A DNA stretch of 46,564 bases from Frigididesulfovibrio sp031553235 (GTDB lineage Bacteria > Desulfobacterota > Desulfovibrionia > Desulfovibrionales > Desulfovibrionaceae): NCBI GenBank assembly GCA_031553235.1, contig JAVBLS010000055.1, positions 1-46,564 of the forward strand, read 5' to 3'. The notes under the pieces are model-generated. The model was not told the origin of the DNA. It was given only the letters and a program-made list of their open reading frames with translations, and did not search any database. A program made the translations under genes and the position numbers. Of this stretch, positions 32,891-41,545 are shown in pieces. Every line of letters begins with the position of its first letter. Within the stretch, counting starts at the first letter, position 1.

Positions 32891-33130
32891 ATGAGTGAAC
32901 CCGTCAGCCTGCGCACCCTGCGCGTGGGGCAAACCGCAACCATCGCCGGCATCAAGGCCGAGGGCGAAATGGGCCGGCGCATCCGCGATATGGGTCTGGT
33001 GCCCGGCGTAGAGGTACAGGTCATGGGCCGCGCCCCCCTGAAAGATCCCGTGGCCTTGCGGCTGCTGGGCTTCACCCTCTCGTTGCGCAACAACGAAGCG
33101 GATTTCATTCTGGTGCATCCTGCCGCATAG
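32891..33130 (+). CDS. feoA: FeoA-domain protein, second copy
   Basis: 79 aa. Classic FeoA: SLRTLRVGQTATIAGIKAEG, MGRRIRDMGLVPGVEVQVMGRAPLKDPVALRLLGFTLSLR. Unlike the first copy it has no Cys. The MGRRIRDMGL loop is the segment thought to touch FeoB. ATG 32891 follows AGAAAGGAAA. It precedes feoB by 117 bases. Two different FeoA genes in one locus imply division of labour or heteromeric FeoB contact. Confidence 0.93.
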   Translation: MSEPVSLRTLRVGQTATIAGIKAEGEMGRRIRDMGLVPGVEVQVMGRAPLKDPVALRLLGFTLSLRNNEADFILVHPAA

Positions 33131-33247
33131 GGCCCGCAGTTTGTCCCCCGGCGGCTCGACCGGGCCCGCCGGCGCAACGACTGCGCCCTTGGTCGCCTTT
33201 ATGCCGGCACCACACCGGTTTTGTTCGTACGTGTGAAAGGAGAGGAT

Positions 33248-35461
33248 ATGACCTATTTGAGCGAGGACAAAGTTTTCATTGCCCTGGCCGGCAACCCCAA
33301 TTCGGGCAAGACCACAGCCTTCAACAAATATACCGGGGCGCGCCAGCACGTGGGCAACTACCCCGGCATTACCGTCGAAAAAAAAGAAGGCACCGCCCAT
33401 CTCGACGGCAAGAACATCACCTTGATCGATCTGCCCGGTACCTATTCCCTGACGGCCTATTCCCTGGAAGAGGTGGTGGCCAGGCGGGTGCTGACCGAAG
33501 ATCGTCCCGGCGCGGTCATCGACGTAATCAATGCCGGCGTGCTTGAGCGCAACCTTTACCTGGCCGTACAGCTGCTCGAGCTGGGCGTGCCCGTGGTCTT
33601 TGCCCTGAACATGATGGACGAGGCCCGGGCGGCCGGCCTGACCATCAACACGGCGCAGTTGGAAAAGCTCACCGGCATCCGCACTGTGCCCACCGTGGCC
33701 CGTAGCGGCGAAGGCCTGGATGAAGCCCTGCGCGCCGCCGTGCAACTGGCCTCGAAGTGCCGTGAAGCCTCCTGCACGCCCCTGGAAATTTCTTACGGCC
33801 CGGATATCGACGCCGTGCTGCCGGAAATGGCCGCCCTGATCGAACGCAAGCAACTGCTGACCCAATTTTTCCCGGCCCGCTGGACCGCCTTGAAGTACCT
33901 GGAAAAAGACGACGACGTCATGAGCCGGGGTCGAGCCGCCGACCCGGAAACCGCCGCCGACCTGGAAGCCGTGACCGGCAAGCTGGCCGGGCATCTGGCC
34001 GGCACCCTGAAGACCTATCCCGAGGCGGTCATCGCCGACTACCGCTACGGCTTCATTGCCTCGCTGCTCAAGCAAAGCGTGCTTGCCGGCGCCGACGAGA
34101 TGAAAAACCGCATCGTCCTGTCCGACAAGATCGATCGGGTGCTGACCAACCGTTTTTTCGGCCCTTTGATTCTCATCGGCGTGCTCTACGCCATGTATTG
34201 GATCACCTTCAACCTGGGCCAATACCCGGCCGACTGGCTGGCGTCCTTTTTCGAGTTTCTGCATGAAACGGTCGACATCCACATGGCCGACGGAATGCTC
34301 AAGTCGCTGGTCGCTTCAGGGATCATCGACGGCGTGGGCGGCGTCATGGGTTTTGTGCCGCTGATCGCCATTATTTTTCTGATGATCTCCTTTTTTGAAG
34401 ACTCAGGCTACATGGCCCGGGTGTCCTACATGATGGACCGGATCTTCCGTTTCTTCGGCCTGCACGGGGCCTCGGTCATGCCCTTCATCGTTTCCGGGGG
34501 CATTGCCGGCGGTTGCGCCATTCCCGGGGTCATGGCCACGCGTACCCTGCGCAGCCCGCGCGAGCGTCTGGCCACCATCCTCTGTGCCCCGTTCATGACC
34601 TGCGGGGCCAAGCTGCCGGTCTTTCTGCTCCTGGTCGGAGTGTTTTTCGCCAAACACCAGACTGAAGTGATGATGGGCCTGACCCTGGCCGGTTGGGTCG
34701 CCGCCCTGCTGGTGGCCCGACTGCTGCGCTCCACGATAATCAAGGGCGAGGCCACGCCCTTTGTCATGGAACTGCCGCCCTATCGGGCGCCGACTTTCTC
34801 CGGCATTCTCATCCACACCTGGGAACGGGTCTGGGGCTACATGAAAAAGGCCGGTACGATTATACTGGCCATTTCCATACTGGTTTGGGCGGCCATGACC
34901 TTCCCGGGCCTGTCCAAGGAGCGCGAGGCTTTTTATGCCGAGCAAAGGGCTCCGTTCGAAACGCAACTGGCGGCTCTGCAGCAGGCCGGAGCGCCGCAGG
35001 ATCAAATTGACGCGGCCCAGGACGGACTCGCAACGATAACCGACAACGAGCAGGCCGAGGCCTTGCGGACTTCCGCCGCCGGGCGGCTGGGCACGGCCAT
35101 GGAAGTGCTGACCAAGCCCGCCGGTTTCGATTGGCGTACCAACATTGCCATCGTGGCCGGCATAGCGGCCAAGGAAGTGGTGGTATCCACCCTGGGAACG
35201 GCCTACTCCCTGGGGCAGGTGGATGCGGAAGACGCCGGCTCGCTGGCCGATCGAATCGCGGCCGACCCCAACTGGACCATAGCCAACGGTTCAGCCCTGC
35301 TGCTCTTCACCTTGCTTTACTCGCCCTGCGTGGCCACCCTGGCGGTGATCAAGAGCGAGACCGGCCGCTGGCGCTGGATGTGGTTCAGCCTGATCTTCAA
35401 CCTGCTGCTGGCCTTTGGGGTGGCCGTGATCGTCTTCCAGTTGATCTCCGCACTCTTATAA
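33248..35461 (+). CDS. feoB: Ferrous iron transporter FeoB
   Basis: 737 aa. N-terminal G domain with GNPNSGKT (15-22), switch GNYPGITVEKKEG, DLPGTYSL (61-68) and ALNMMDEA. A GDI-like helical part to about residue 280 follows, then eight or so membrane helices with gate motifs. The conserved GGCAIPGVMATRTL and APFMTCGAKLPVF carry the Cys thought to conduct Fe(II). It brings Fe(II) across the inner membrane. ATG 33248 follows AAAGGAGAGG. A terminator follows the stop. Confidence 0.96.
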   Translation: MTYLSEDKVFIALAGNPNSGKTTAFNKYTGARQHVGNYPGITVEKKEGTAHLDGKNITLIDLPGTYSLTAYSLEEVVARRVLTEDRPGAVIDVINAGVLERNLYLAVQLLELGVPVVFALNMMDEARAAGLTINTAQLEKLTGIRTVPTVARSGEGLDEALRAAVQLASKCREASCTPLEISYGPDIDAVLPEMAALIERKQLLTQFFPARWTALKYLEKDDDVMSRGRAADPETAADLEAVTGKLAGHLAGTLKTYPEAVIADYRYGFIASLLKQSVLAGADEMKNRIVLSDKIDRVLTNRFFGPLILIGVLYAMYWITFNLGQYPADWLASFFEFLHETVDIHMADGMLKSLVASGIIDGVGGVMGFVPLIAIIFLMISFFEDSGYMARVSYMMDRIFRFFGLHGASVMPFIVSGGIAGGCAIPGVMATRTLRSPRERLATILCAPFMTCGAKLPVFLLLVGVFFAKHQTEVMMGLTLAGWVAALLVARLLRSTIIKGEATPFVMELPPYRAPTFSGILIHTWERVWGYMKKAGTIILAISILVWAAMTFPGLSKEREAFYAEQRAPFETQLAALQQAGAPQDQIDAAQDGLATITDNEQAEALRTSAAGRLGTAMEVLTKPAGFDWRTNIAIVAGIAAKEVVVSTLGTAYSLGQVDAEDAGSLADRIAADPNWTIANGSALLLFTLLYSPCVATLAVIKSETGRWRWMWFSLIFNLLLAFGVAVIVFQLISALL

Positions 35462-35485
35462 AAAAGAACACAGAAGCTCAAACAG

Positions 35486-35517
35486 AACGGCCCGGCTTTA
35501 CACAAAGCCGGGCCGTT
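35486..35517 (+). terminator. Terminator of the feo locus
   Basis: AACGGCCCGGCTTT (35486-35499) pairs with AAAGCCGGGCCGTT (35504-35517), followed by TCGCTTG. The symmetric A/T edges could also serve the minus-strand gene at 35563. Confidence 0.8.
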
Positions 35518-35562
35518 TCGCTTGGGCGGGCGGGCAATCCAGTCGCCCGCCGCGCGGCCGCA

Positions 35563-35778
35563 TCAAACAGAGGTGTCCAGGCGCGTGCCGATGCCCATGT
35601 CCGCATAGGCCGAGCTGAGCACGGCTTTCTGCATGGCATAGTCCGGGTTGACCGCTGGGGTCAGCCCTTTCATGCCGGTGTTCAGACGGTCCAGGGTTCC
35701 GGTAATCAGGGACGCGCCAAGAGCGCCCTGGTCCAGGGCCTTGTTCAGGGTGGCGGTTCCCACACTTGATCCATCCAT
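35563..35778 (-). CDS. Small protein of unknown function, possibly YjfB motility-like
   Basis: 71 aa, helical, no Cys or membrane helix. It begins MDGSSVGTATLNKALDQGAL and has a repeated TLDRLNTG style. The MD-S start, Gln-rich first helix and TLD.LN pattern recall small putative motility proteins of the YjfB type, but similarity is slight. ATG 35776-35778 follows AGGAGG at 6 bases, which is strong support for a real gene. It is convergent with feoB and monocistronic. Confidence 0.6.
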   Translation of the reverse strand: MDGSSVGTATLNKALDQGALGASLITGTLDRLNTGMKGLTPAVNPDYAMQKAVLSSAYADMGIGTRLDTSV

Positions 35779-35902
35779 CGCTTACCTCCTGCCGGCGCCA
35801 AGGCCGATTACCGTTTCTATCGGCAGTTTCTGCCCGGACTTTAGAGAGGCCTGCACCTGGAAATACTATTGCCTCCAGCGCCCCGCGGTACCACTGCGGC
35901 AC

Positions 35903-36125
35903 AGAAAATATTATATAAAATAAAAATTATGAATTAAATTGTACATAAATTTGTCTATATAATAAATCAATATACTGTAATACATGAAATATACGCCAAT
36001 ATTAGATTCTCGAGTTTTGTTTTCTATTTTTACATATCATGCCGATTTAGTATAAGAAATCAAAAAAAGTGTTGACCCCGACCTTGTTCCCCCAGTAGGT
36101 TGAACTCAAGAGAGGAGGCAACAAC
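35903..36125 (+). promoter_or_regulatory. AT-rich upstream region of the YeiH-family gene
   Basis: A ~150-base stretch (35903-36060) is strikingly AT-rich (TATATAAAATAAAAATTATG and similar) in an otherwise GC-rich window. Then TTGACC (36072-36077) offers a -35 with TAGGTT (36096-36101) as a weak -10, and GAGAGGAGG just before the ATG 36126. It probably binds a nucleoid protein or an activator. No gene is seen in it. Confidence 0.5.
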
Positions 36126-37865
36126 ATGAGTCACCAGACCGAGATCGTCACCGACGATGGCCGCAGCAAGTTGTCCGATTTGTGGAAAAAAGAGGACTAC
36201 TGGGCCATCTGGCTGGGGTTCATCCTGCTCATCGCGGGCTACTTCATGCTCACCGCGAATGTGCCGGATACAATCGCTCAGGGCGTCACCAAAGCCACAG
36301 CCATGATGGAAGCCGAAAGCGCCCGGGCTCCTTTCAAAACCGTTGAATACTACGAGGCCATGGTTAAACGGGATTCCTTCAAGGCCACTACAAGCGATGC
36401 GGGCAAGCAAATTTCCCACATTTTCAAGACACCCGGCTCCTGGAACAACAACCCTGTGGAAGCCTTCATCTTTTCGGATGAGGCGGCCAAAGCTGTGGCC
36501 GAAGAGGCCGCCCCCAAGGCCGAAGAAGCCAAGGCCCGCGTCGCGGCCGGAAAGGAAGCCGCCGTCGCCGCCCAGGCGGCGGCCGAAGCGGCCGGTTTCA
36601 GAGATCCGTCTTTGAACGCGGCGGCCGACGGCGCCATTCAGGACTGGCGCAACGCATCCATCGCCAAAGAAAACACTTCGCCCGTCAACAAGACCAAAAC
36701 CAAGGGGCACAATATCCTGAGCACTCTGCCCCTGGTCTTCGTGTTTTGCCTGGCGCTTTTCGGCATAGGCATGACCTTTATGGGCACCGGTCCGGCCCGT
36801 TTCGGGGCCGGCTTTGTCGGGGTGTTCATCGTCTGCGTGCTGGCCTTCATGATGGGCTCGCAAAGCTGGATGAAGACCTACGGCATCGGGGCCGAAGCCT
36901 GGGCCATCATCATCGGCATGCTCATCGCCAACACTGTGGGCACGCCGAAATTCGTCAAGCCCGCCCTGCAGGTGGAGTTTTACATCAAAACCGGCCTGGT
37001 GCTGCTCGGGGCCGAGGTGCTGTTCGACAAGATCATCGCCATCGGCATTCCCGGCGTATTCGTGGCCTGGGTGGTCACGCCCATTGTGCTGATCTGCACC
37101 TTCATCTTCGGCCAAAAAGTGCTGAAGATGCCTTCCAAGACCCTGAACATCACCATTTCCGCCGACATGAGCGTGTGCGGCACTTCGGCGGCCATCGCCA
37201 CGGCCGCGGCCTGCCGGGCCAAGAAAGAGGAACTGACCCTGTCCATCGGCTTGTCCCTGGTCTTTACGGCCATCATGATGGTGGCCATGCCCGCGGTGAT
37301 CAAGGCCCTGGGCATGCCCGAAGTGCTGGGTGGGGCCTGGATCGGCGGCACCGTGGACGCCACCGGGGCCGTGGCCGCGGCCGGCGCCTTTCTGGGCGAC
37401 AAGGCACTGTATGTGGCCGCCACCATCAAGATGATCCAGAACATCCTGATCGGCGTCACCGCTTTCGGGGTAGCCGTGTACTGGTGTACCAAGGTGGACT
37501 GCGTGGAAGGACAAAAAGTGCAGGTACGGGAGATCTGGGATCGCTTTCCCAAGTTTGTGCTCGGCTTTCTGGCCGCCTCCATTGTTTGCTCGCTCATCAG
37601 CGGCAACCTCGGCGATCTGTCCGATGCCATGCTCATGAACGGCATGACCAAGGGCTGGGCGGGTATTTTGCGCAACTGGTTCTTTGCCTTGGCCTTCACC
37701 TCCATCGGCCTGGCCACGAACTTCCGCGAACTGGCCAAATACTTCAAGGGCGGCAAGCCGCTAATCCTGTATGTCTGCGGCCAAAGCTTCAACCTGGTGC
37801 TCACTCTGACTATGGCCTACATCATGTTCTACCTGGTCTTCCCGGAGATCACCGCGAAGATCTAA
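36126..37865 (+). CDS. YeiH-family (UPF0324) transporter with an extra extracytoplasmic domain
   Basis: 579 aa. Helix 1 (YWAIWLGFILLIAGYFMLTA, residues 28-47) is followed by an unusual 140-residue soluble insert (50-190). The insert is rich in Ala/Glu/Lys (EEAAPKAEEAKARVAAGKEAAVAA). Then nine or so helices form the PF03601 core: VKPALQVEFYIKTGLVLLGAEV, MSVCGTSAAIATAAACRAKKEEL, GGTVDATGAVAAAGAFLG and TSIGLATNFREL. The family is annotated as a putative sulfate exporter, with substrate unproven. Ordinary members (about 350 aa) lack the insert. Strong ribosome site GAGGAGG. A hairpin terminator follows. Confidence 0.88.
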   Translation: MSHQTEIVTDDGRSKLSDLWKKEDYWAIWLGFILLIAGYFMLTANVPDTIAQGVTKATAMMEAESARAPFKTVEYYEAMVKRDSFKATTSDAGKQISHIFKTPGSWNNNPVEAFIFSDEAAKAVAEEAAPKAEEAKARVAAGKEAAVAAQAAAEAAGFRDPSLNAAADGAIQDWRNASIAKENTSPVNKTKTKGHNILSTLPLVFVFCLALFGIGMTFMGTGPARFGAGFVGVFIVCVLAFMMGSQSWMKTYGIGAEAWAIIIGMLIANTVGTPKFVKPALQVEFYIKTGLVLLGAEVLFDKIIAIGIPGVFVAWVVTPIVLICTFIFGQKVLKMPSKTLNITISADMSVCGTSAAIATAAACRAKKEELTLSIGLSLVFTAIMMVAMPAVIKALGMPEVLGGAWIGGTVDATGAVAAAGAFLGDKALYVAATIKMIQNILIGVTAFGVAVYWCTKVDCVEGQKVQVREIWDRFPKFVLGFLAASIVCSLISGNLGDLSDAMLMNGMTKGWAGILRNWFFALAFTSIGLATNFRELAKYFKGGKPLILYVCGQSFNLVLTLTMAYIMFYLVFPEITAKI

Positions 37866-37875
37866 TCCCAACCCG

Positions 37876-37902
37876 ACCTGCCCCGGCCCTGCCGGGGCAG
37901 GT
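37876..37902 (+). terminator. Hairpin after the YeiH-family gene
   Basis: ACCTGCCCCGGC (37876-37887) pairs with GCCGGGGCAGGT (37891-37902) around CCT. A short TCCCCC rather than T tail follows, so termination may be partial. The next gene begins 15 bases later. Confidence 0.65.
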
Positions 37903-37916
37903 TCCCCCTCTCTGCC

Positions 37917-38165
37917 ATGGACAACCAAAACACCCTGCCTCTGAACAAACGACTCTGTCGACTGGCCCTGGCCCTGCTTATCCTGTGGCTGGTGGTCTTT
38001 GTGCTGGCGCCCCTGCCCTTCAAGTATTCCGAACGGCTGCGGGCACTGAAGGAAACCGCAGAGGCTTACGGCATCCATCCCGGAGCACTCTATTATTCCG
38101 ACGTACCCACCACCGACATGGCCCGACTGCGCAGCGGCGAGGCCGTGCGCCTGTCGGAGCAATAG
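37917..38165 (+). CDS. Small single-pass membrane protein of unknown function
   Basis: 82 aa. One strong membrane helix (LCRLALALLILWLVVFVLAPL, residues 13-33), then a periplasmic tail with YSERLRALKETAEAYGIHPG and a Tyr-Tyr-Ser motif. No recognised family. It starts 51 bases after the transporter, so it may be an accessory subunit of it. The ATG has only a CTCTG upstream. 38166-38318 carries no gene. Confidence 0.6.
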   Translation: MDNQNTLPLNKRLCRLALALLILWLVVFVLAPLPFKYSERLRALKETAEAYGIHPGALYYSDVPTTDMARLRSGEAVRLSEQ

Positions 38166-38318
38166 CCCGTCCGCCCTCCCGCGCTGTACCGCACCAAATC
38201 ATCCCGCCGGCTTGCCGGCCGACCGCACCTGTAGTAAGATTTCGATGTATATACAGTCCTGCCGATGTGTTGCCGGCACGGCACACGCTCCCTTTCTCCC
38301 CAAGCCACGAGGTGTCGG

Positions 38319-39092
38319 ATGTCCAAACGTGTTCACGAAACGGGCGCAACGCCTGAAACGGCCGCCCCCATGGAGCAGGTACGCGAGCTCCTCTTCGGCG
38401 CACAGCTCAAAGATATGGAAACCCGCTTTCAGCGTCGCGAAGAGCGTTTTTCACGTGAGGTGGCCGACGCCCGCGACGCCATGAAAAAACGCCTGGATTC
38501 CTTGGAATTTTTCATGAAAAGTGAGACCGCCGCGCTTCTGGCCCGCTTGAAAGAAGAGAAATCCGCCCTGGAAACGGCCCTCAAAGACGAACAGCGCGAA
38601 CGCCGCGATGAAATGGAAATCGAGCGCCGCGAACGGGCCGAGGCGGTCAAGGCCGAAGGCCGGGAAAGGGTTGAGGCCATTAAAGTCGAGCAGCGTGAAC
38701 GCGTCGAAGCGCTCAACGCCGAAGCCCGCGAGCGGGCCGAAGCCTTCGCCCGGACGGCCAAAGACATCGCCGCCATGAACGAAGCCACAGATCGTCGGCT
38801 CTCCCGCTTGGCCGACTCCCTCGACGGCGTGGACCGTGAACTGCGCGATCTGCTTCTGGCCGAAAGCACCGGCCTTGCCGAAAAAATTGAGGAAAAATAT
38901 CAGGAAGCCCTGGGGGTTCTCTCCAAAACAGCGGCGCAGATTCGCCAGGATATGGTTTACCGATCCAACCTGTCCTCCATGCTCACGGAAGTGGCCGTGA
39001 AACTCAGCGGCCAGTGGACCCTGGAGCTCGACTCCGGCGGCGCGGGCGGCGTGGAGGAAGAAGCGACCGAGCATGACGACGACCGGTCCTGA
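38319..39092 (+). CDS. Coiled-coil protein of the GTPase/OmpA locus
   Basis: 257 aa. MEQVRELLFGAQLKDMETRF near residue 20 opens the conserved part. A long charged helix follows, with 11-residue repeats of the form ERVEA-VEQR (ERRERAEAVKAEGRERVEAI at about residues 100-140). The end has another helix and an acidic tail (EEEATEHDDD). There is no signal or membrane segment, so it is cytoplasmic. ATG 38319 follows GAGG. Its last 20 bases overlap the start of the OmpA-domain gene, so the two are coupled. It may tether or scale the adjacent membrane protein. I know of no characterised homologue. Confidence 0.8.
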   Translation: MSKRVHETGATPETAAPMEQVRELLFGAQLKDMETRFQRREERFSREVADARDAMKKRLDSLEFFMKSETAALLARLKEEKSALETALKDEQRERRDEMEIERRERAEAVKAEGRERVEAIKVEQRERVEALNAEARERAEAFARTAKDIAAMNEATDRRLSRLADSLDGVDRELRDLLLAESTGLAEKIEEKYQEALGVLSKTAAQIRQDMVYRSNLSSMLTEVAVKLSGQWTLELDSGGAGGVEEEATEHDDDRS

Positions 39093-40923
39093 GGTTCCTG
39101 AAGCTCCGCCCCGGCCCGCTCCCGGGACGGAACAGCCGAGCGATCTGGAAACTTTGCGCGGGCTGTTGTTTTCCAAGGAAATCGAACTCCTGGAAAGCCT
39201 GCGCCGGCGACTGGACGACCCGGCCGTGCATGCCCGAGAGGTGGGCGACGTCATTGCCGACGCCATTCTGTTGCGCGCCGGCAAAGACGAGCGGCTGAGC
39301 AAGGCCCTTGAGCCGGCTGTGGAATCCATCCTCAAATCTTCTCTGCTCAAAAATCCCCTGGATTTCGCCGGAGCCCTTTTTCCGCTCATGGGCCCGGCCA
39401 TTCGGCGCTCCATTGCCGAGACGTTTCGCTCCATGCTCGAAAGCCTGAGCAAAAGTGTGGAAATGTCCTTCTCCTGGAAAGGACTGCGCTGGCGCCTTGA
39501 AGCCATGCGCTCGGGCAAAAGCTTCAGCGAGGTTATCCTGCTGCACACCCTGGTCTACCGGGTGGAGCAGGCCTTTTTTATCCATGCCGAAACCGGCCTG
39601 GTGCTGGCCCACGCTGTGGGCGACGGCGTGAACACCCAGGATGCCGACATGGTTTCGGCCATGCTCACGGCCATCCAGGATTTTGTCCGCGACTGCTTTT
39701 CCGGCGGCGAAAGCGATTTGGACACCCTGCACTTCGGCCCCCTGACCGTGTATGTGGAAAAGGGGCCCTCAGCCTATCTGGCCTGCGTGGTGCGAGGCGC
39801 GCCCCCGGCCGATTTCCGCGCCTCCATGCAGAGCAGCCTTGAAATTATGCTTCTGGAATGCGCCGATGCCCTGGCCGGTTTCGACGGCGACACATCTCCC
39901 TTTCCGGCCGTGCAGCGCCGGCTTGAAGACTGCCTGATCTCGCGTTTTGTGGACGAAGGCAAACCTCTGCCCCTGTGGGTCAAGATTCTGCCCGTGCTGT
40001 TTCTGATCTGTCTGGCCGGCGGCTATGGCTGGTGGCGCCACACCGCTGAACAACGGCGCGAAGCCCGGGCCGTCGCCCCTCTGATCACGGAAACGGATTT
40101 CAGCCTGTTTCGGGCCGATATGCTCCGGGGGGTAGAGCTGCTGCGCCGCGAGCCCGGCCTGGTGGTGATCGGCGCAGCCGAAGACCGGCGCAAACCCTGG
40201 CACCTGCTGCTCCTGCGCGACGAACTGGCCCGGGATCCGAGAGAAGTGCTGGCCGAAAACAACTTCGACCCCGAAGATTTCTTTGTGCGAGAAGTGCCTT
40301 ATATCTCCTACGAGCCGCAACTGGTACTCCGCCGGGTGGGCGCTAGGCTGCACCCGCCCGCGGGCGTGCGCATGGACCTGGAAGACGGGGTGCTCCATCT
40401 CACCGGCAGCGCCCCCCTGGAATGGATTCTCAAGGCCCGGCGAGAGGCCATTGCCCTACCGGGCGTGCATGGGGTCAATTCCAGAGACCTCATCGACCCG
40501 CGTCAGGCGGAAATGCGCCGATTGGTGGATGAAGTGGAAGGGGCCCGGGTGCGCTTTCCCCTGGGCGGCGATCAACCCATTCCCGAAGACCGGCCTGTCC
40601 TGGACGCCGCCGTGGATAAGCTGGTCGGGCTGGAAAAAATGGCTGCCGGCATGGGAGTCAACGTCAGTGTAACCATTTACGGCCATGCCGACACCAGCGG
40701 CACGGCCCGGCGCAACTACGAAATCAGCCGGTCCCGGGCCGTTACCCTGGCCGCTCTGCTTTACGCCAAGGGTTCCGGCATGCCGGTTTCCCTCTACGGC
40801 ATGGGCGCGGACTACGCCAATAGAAAGCAGGACGACGCCAAAAAGGCGGAAGGAGACCGAAGAGTCGAGCTAAAAGTACATCTCACCCGCTCGGCCGAGG
40901 CCTTCCATGAGGTTTTGCCCTAA
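39073..40923 (+). CDS. Inner-membrane protein: cytoplasmic Roadblock-like region, TM helix, periplasmic BON and OmpA domains
   Basis: 616 aa. Residues 1-150 are helical (LLKNPLDFAGALFPLMGPAI). Residues 150-265 look Roadblock/longin-like (HAETGLVLAHAVGDG, ADMVSAMLTAIQDFVRDCF, VEKGPSAYLACVVRG). A TM helix lies at 299-321 (LPLWVKILPVLFLICLAGGY). The periplasmic part has a BON-like segment (415-472) and an OmpA peptidoglycan-binding domain (490-605) with GHADTSGTARRNYEISRSRA. Topology is inferred as N-in, C-out. Roadblock proteins such as MglB regulate small GTPases, and a Rab-like GTPase gene lies 121 bases downstream. Confidence 0.85.
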   Translation: MTTTGPEVPEAPPRPAPGTEQPSDLETLRGLLFSKEIELLESLRRRLDDPAVHAREVGDVIADAILLRAGKDERLSKALEPAVESILKSSLLKNPLDFAGALFPLMGPAIRRSIAETFRSMLESLSKSVEMSFSWKGLRWRLEAMRSGKSFSEVILLHTLVYRVEQAFFIHAETGLVLAHAVGDGVNTQDADMVSAMLTAIQDFVRDCFSGGESDLDTLHFGPLTVYVEKGPSAYLACVVRGAPPADFRASMQSSLEIMLLECADALAGFDGDTSPFPAVQRRLEDCLISRFVDEGKPLPLWVKILPVLFLICLAGGYGWWRHTAEQRREARAVAPLITETDFSLFRADMLRGVELLRREPGLVVIGAAEDRRKPWHLLLLRDELARDPREVLAENNFDPEDFFVREVPYISYEPQLVLRRVGARLHPPAGVRMDLEDGVLHLTGSAPLEWILKARREAIALPGVHGVNSRDLIDPRQAEMRRLVDEVEGARVRFPLGGDQPIPEDRPVLDAAVDKLVGLEKMAAGMGVNVSVTIYGHADTSGTARRNYEISRSRAVTLAALLYAKGSGMPVSLYGMGADYANRKQDDAKKAEGDRRVELKVHLTRSAEAFHEVLP

Positions 40924-41044
40924 TTCCCACAACACTTGTGCATGTCTTCATTTTGCGCTAAAGAATGGGAGTTGAGTATGAATCCGTAACACGTCAGGAG
41001 CTTTGCCGCATCAGGCCCTTTACCCGGGCCGCCACGGGAATCGC

Positions 41045-41542
41045 ATGATCACCAAAAAAATTTGCATGCTCGGTGCCTTTGCCGTTGGAAAAACAGCGCT
41101 GGTACAACAATATGTCCACTCTCTCTTCACCGACCGCTACCTTTCCACTGTGGGCGTCAAGATCAGCAAGAAACGGCTGGATGTGGACGGCAAAGACATC
41201 TCTCTGGTCCTGTGGGATCTGGAGGGCAAAGACGATTACGTGGATGTGAACATCTCTTACCTGCGCGGCGCCATGGGCTTTTTCACCGTAGCCGACGGCA
41301 CCCGGCCCGAGACCCTGGACGTGGCTCTGAGTCTGCGCGAACTTGCCCTTTCGCTGGTGGGCGATGTGCCCAACATTTTGCTGGTCAACAAAGCCGATCT
41401 TGCCCCCGCCTGGAAACTTTCCGAAGAACGTCTTGCAACGTTGGAAGGCCGTGGGATAACCTGGTTCCGTACCAGCGCCAAAACCGGTCTGGCCGTCAAT
41501 GAATCCTTTGCCGCCCTCGCTCGGGCGATGCTGCCGGAGTAA
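41045..41542 (+). CDS. Rab/MglA-like small GTPase
   Basis: A 165-aa stand-alone G domain: P-loop GAFAVGKT (10-17), switch I T35 in YLSTVGVK, switch II WDLEGKDDY (D58, G61), NKAD (115-118) and SAK (144-146). All five G motifs are present, so it should bind GTP. K62 stands where Ras has catalytic Gln61, implying slow hydrolysis without a partner. No membrane anchor or lipidation site is seen. ATG 41045 follows GGGA. The GGDEF gene starts three bases after its stop. It probably signals through the Roadblock-like upstream protein. Confidence 0.88.
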   Translation: MITKKICMLGAFAVGKTALVQQYVHSLFTDRYLSTVGVKISKKRLDVDGKDISLVLWDLEGKDDYVDVNISYLRGAMGFFTVADGTRPETLDVALSLRELALSLVGDVPNILLVNKADLAPAWKLSEERLATLEGRGITWFRTSAKTGLAVNESFAALARAMLPE

Positions 41543-41545
41543 CCA

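Noticed and set aside
40939..40986. 15-codon frame between the OmpA-domain and GTPase genes
   Set aside because: No ribosome site and too short to judge. The TTGTGC/TAAAGA promoter-like pair there is also weak.
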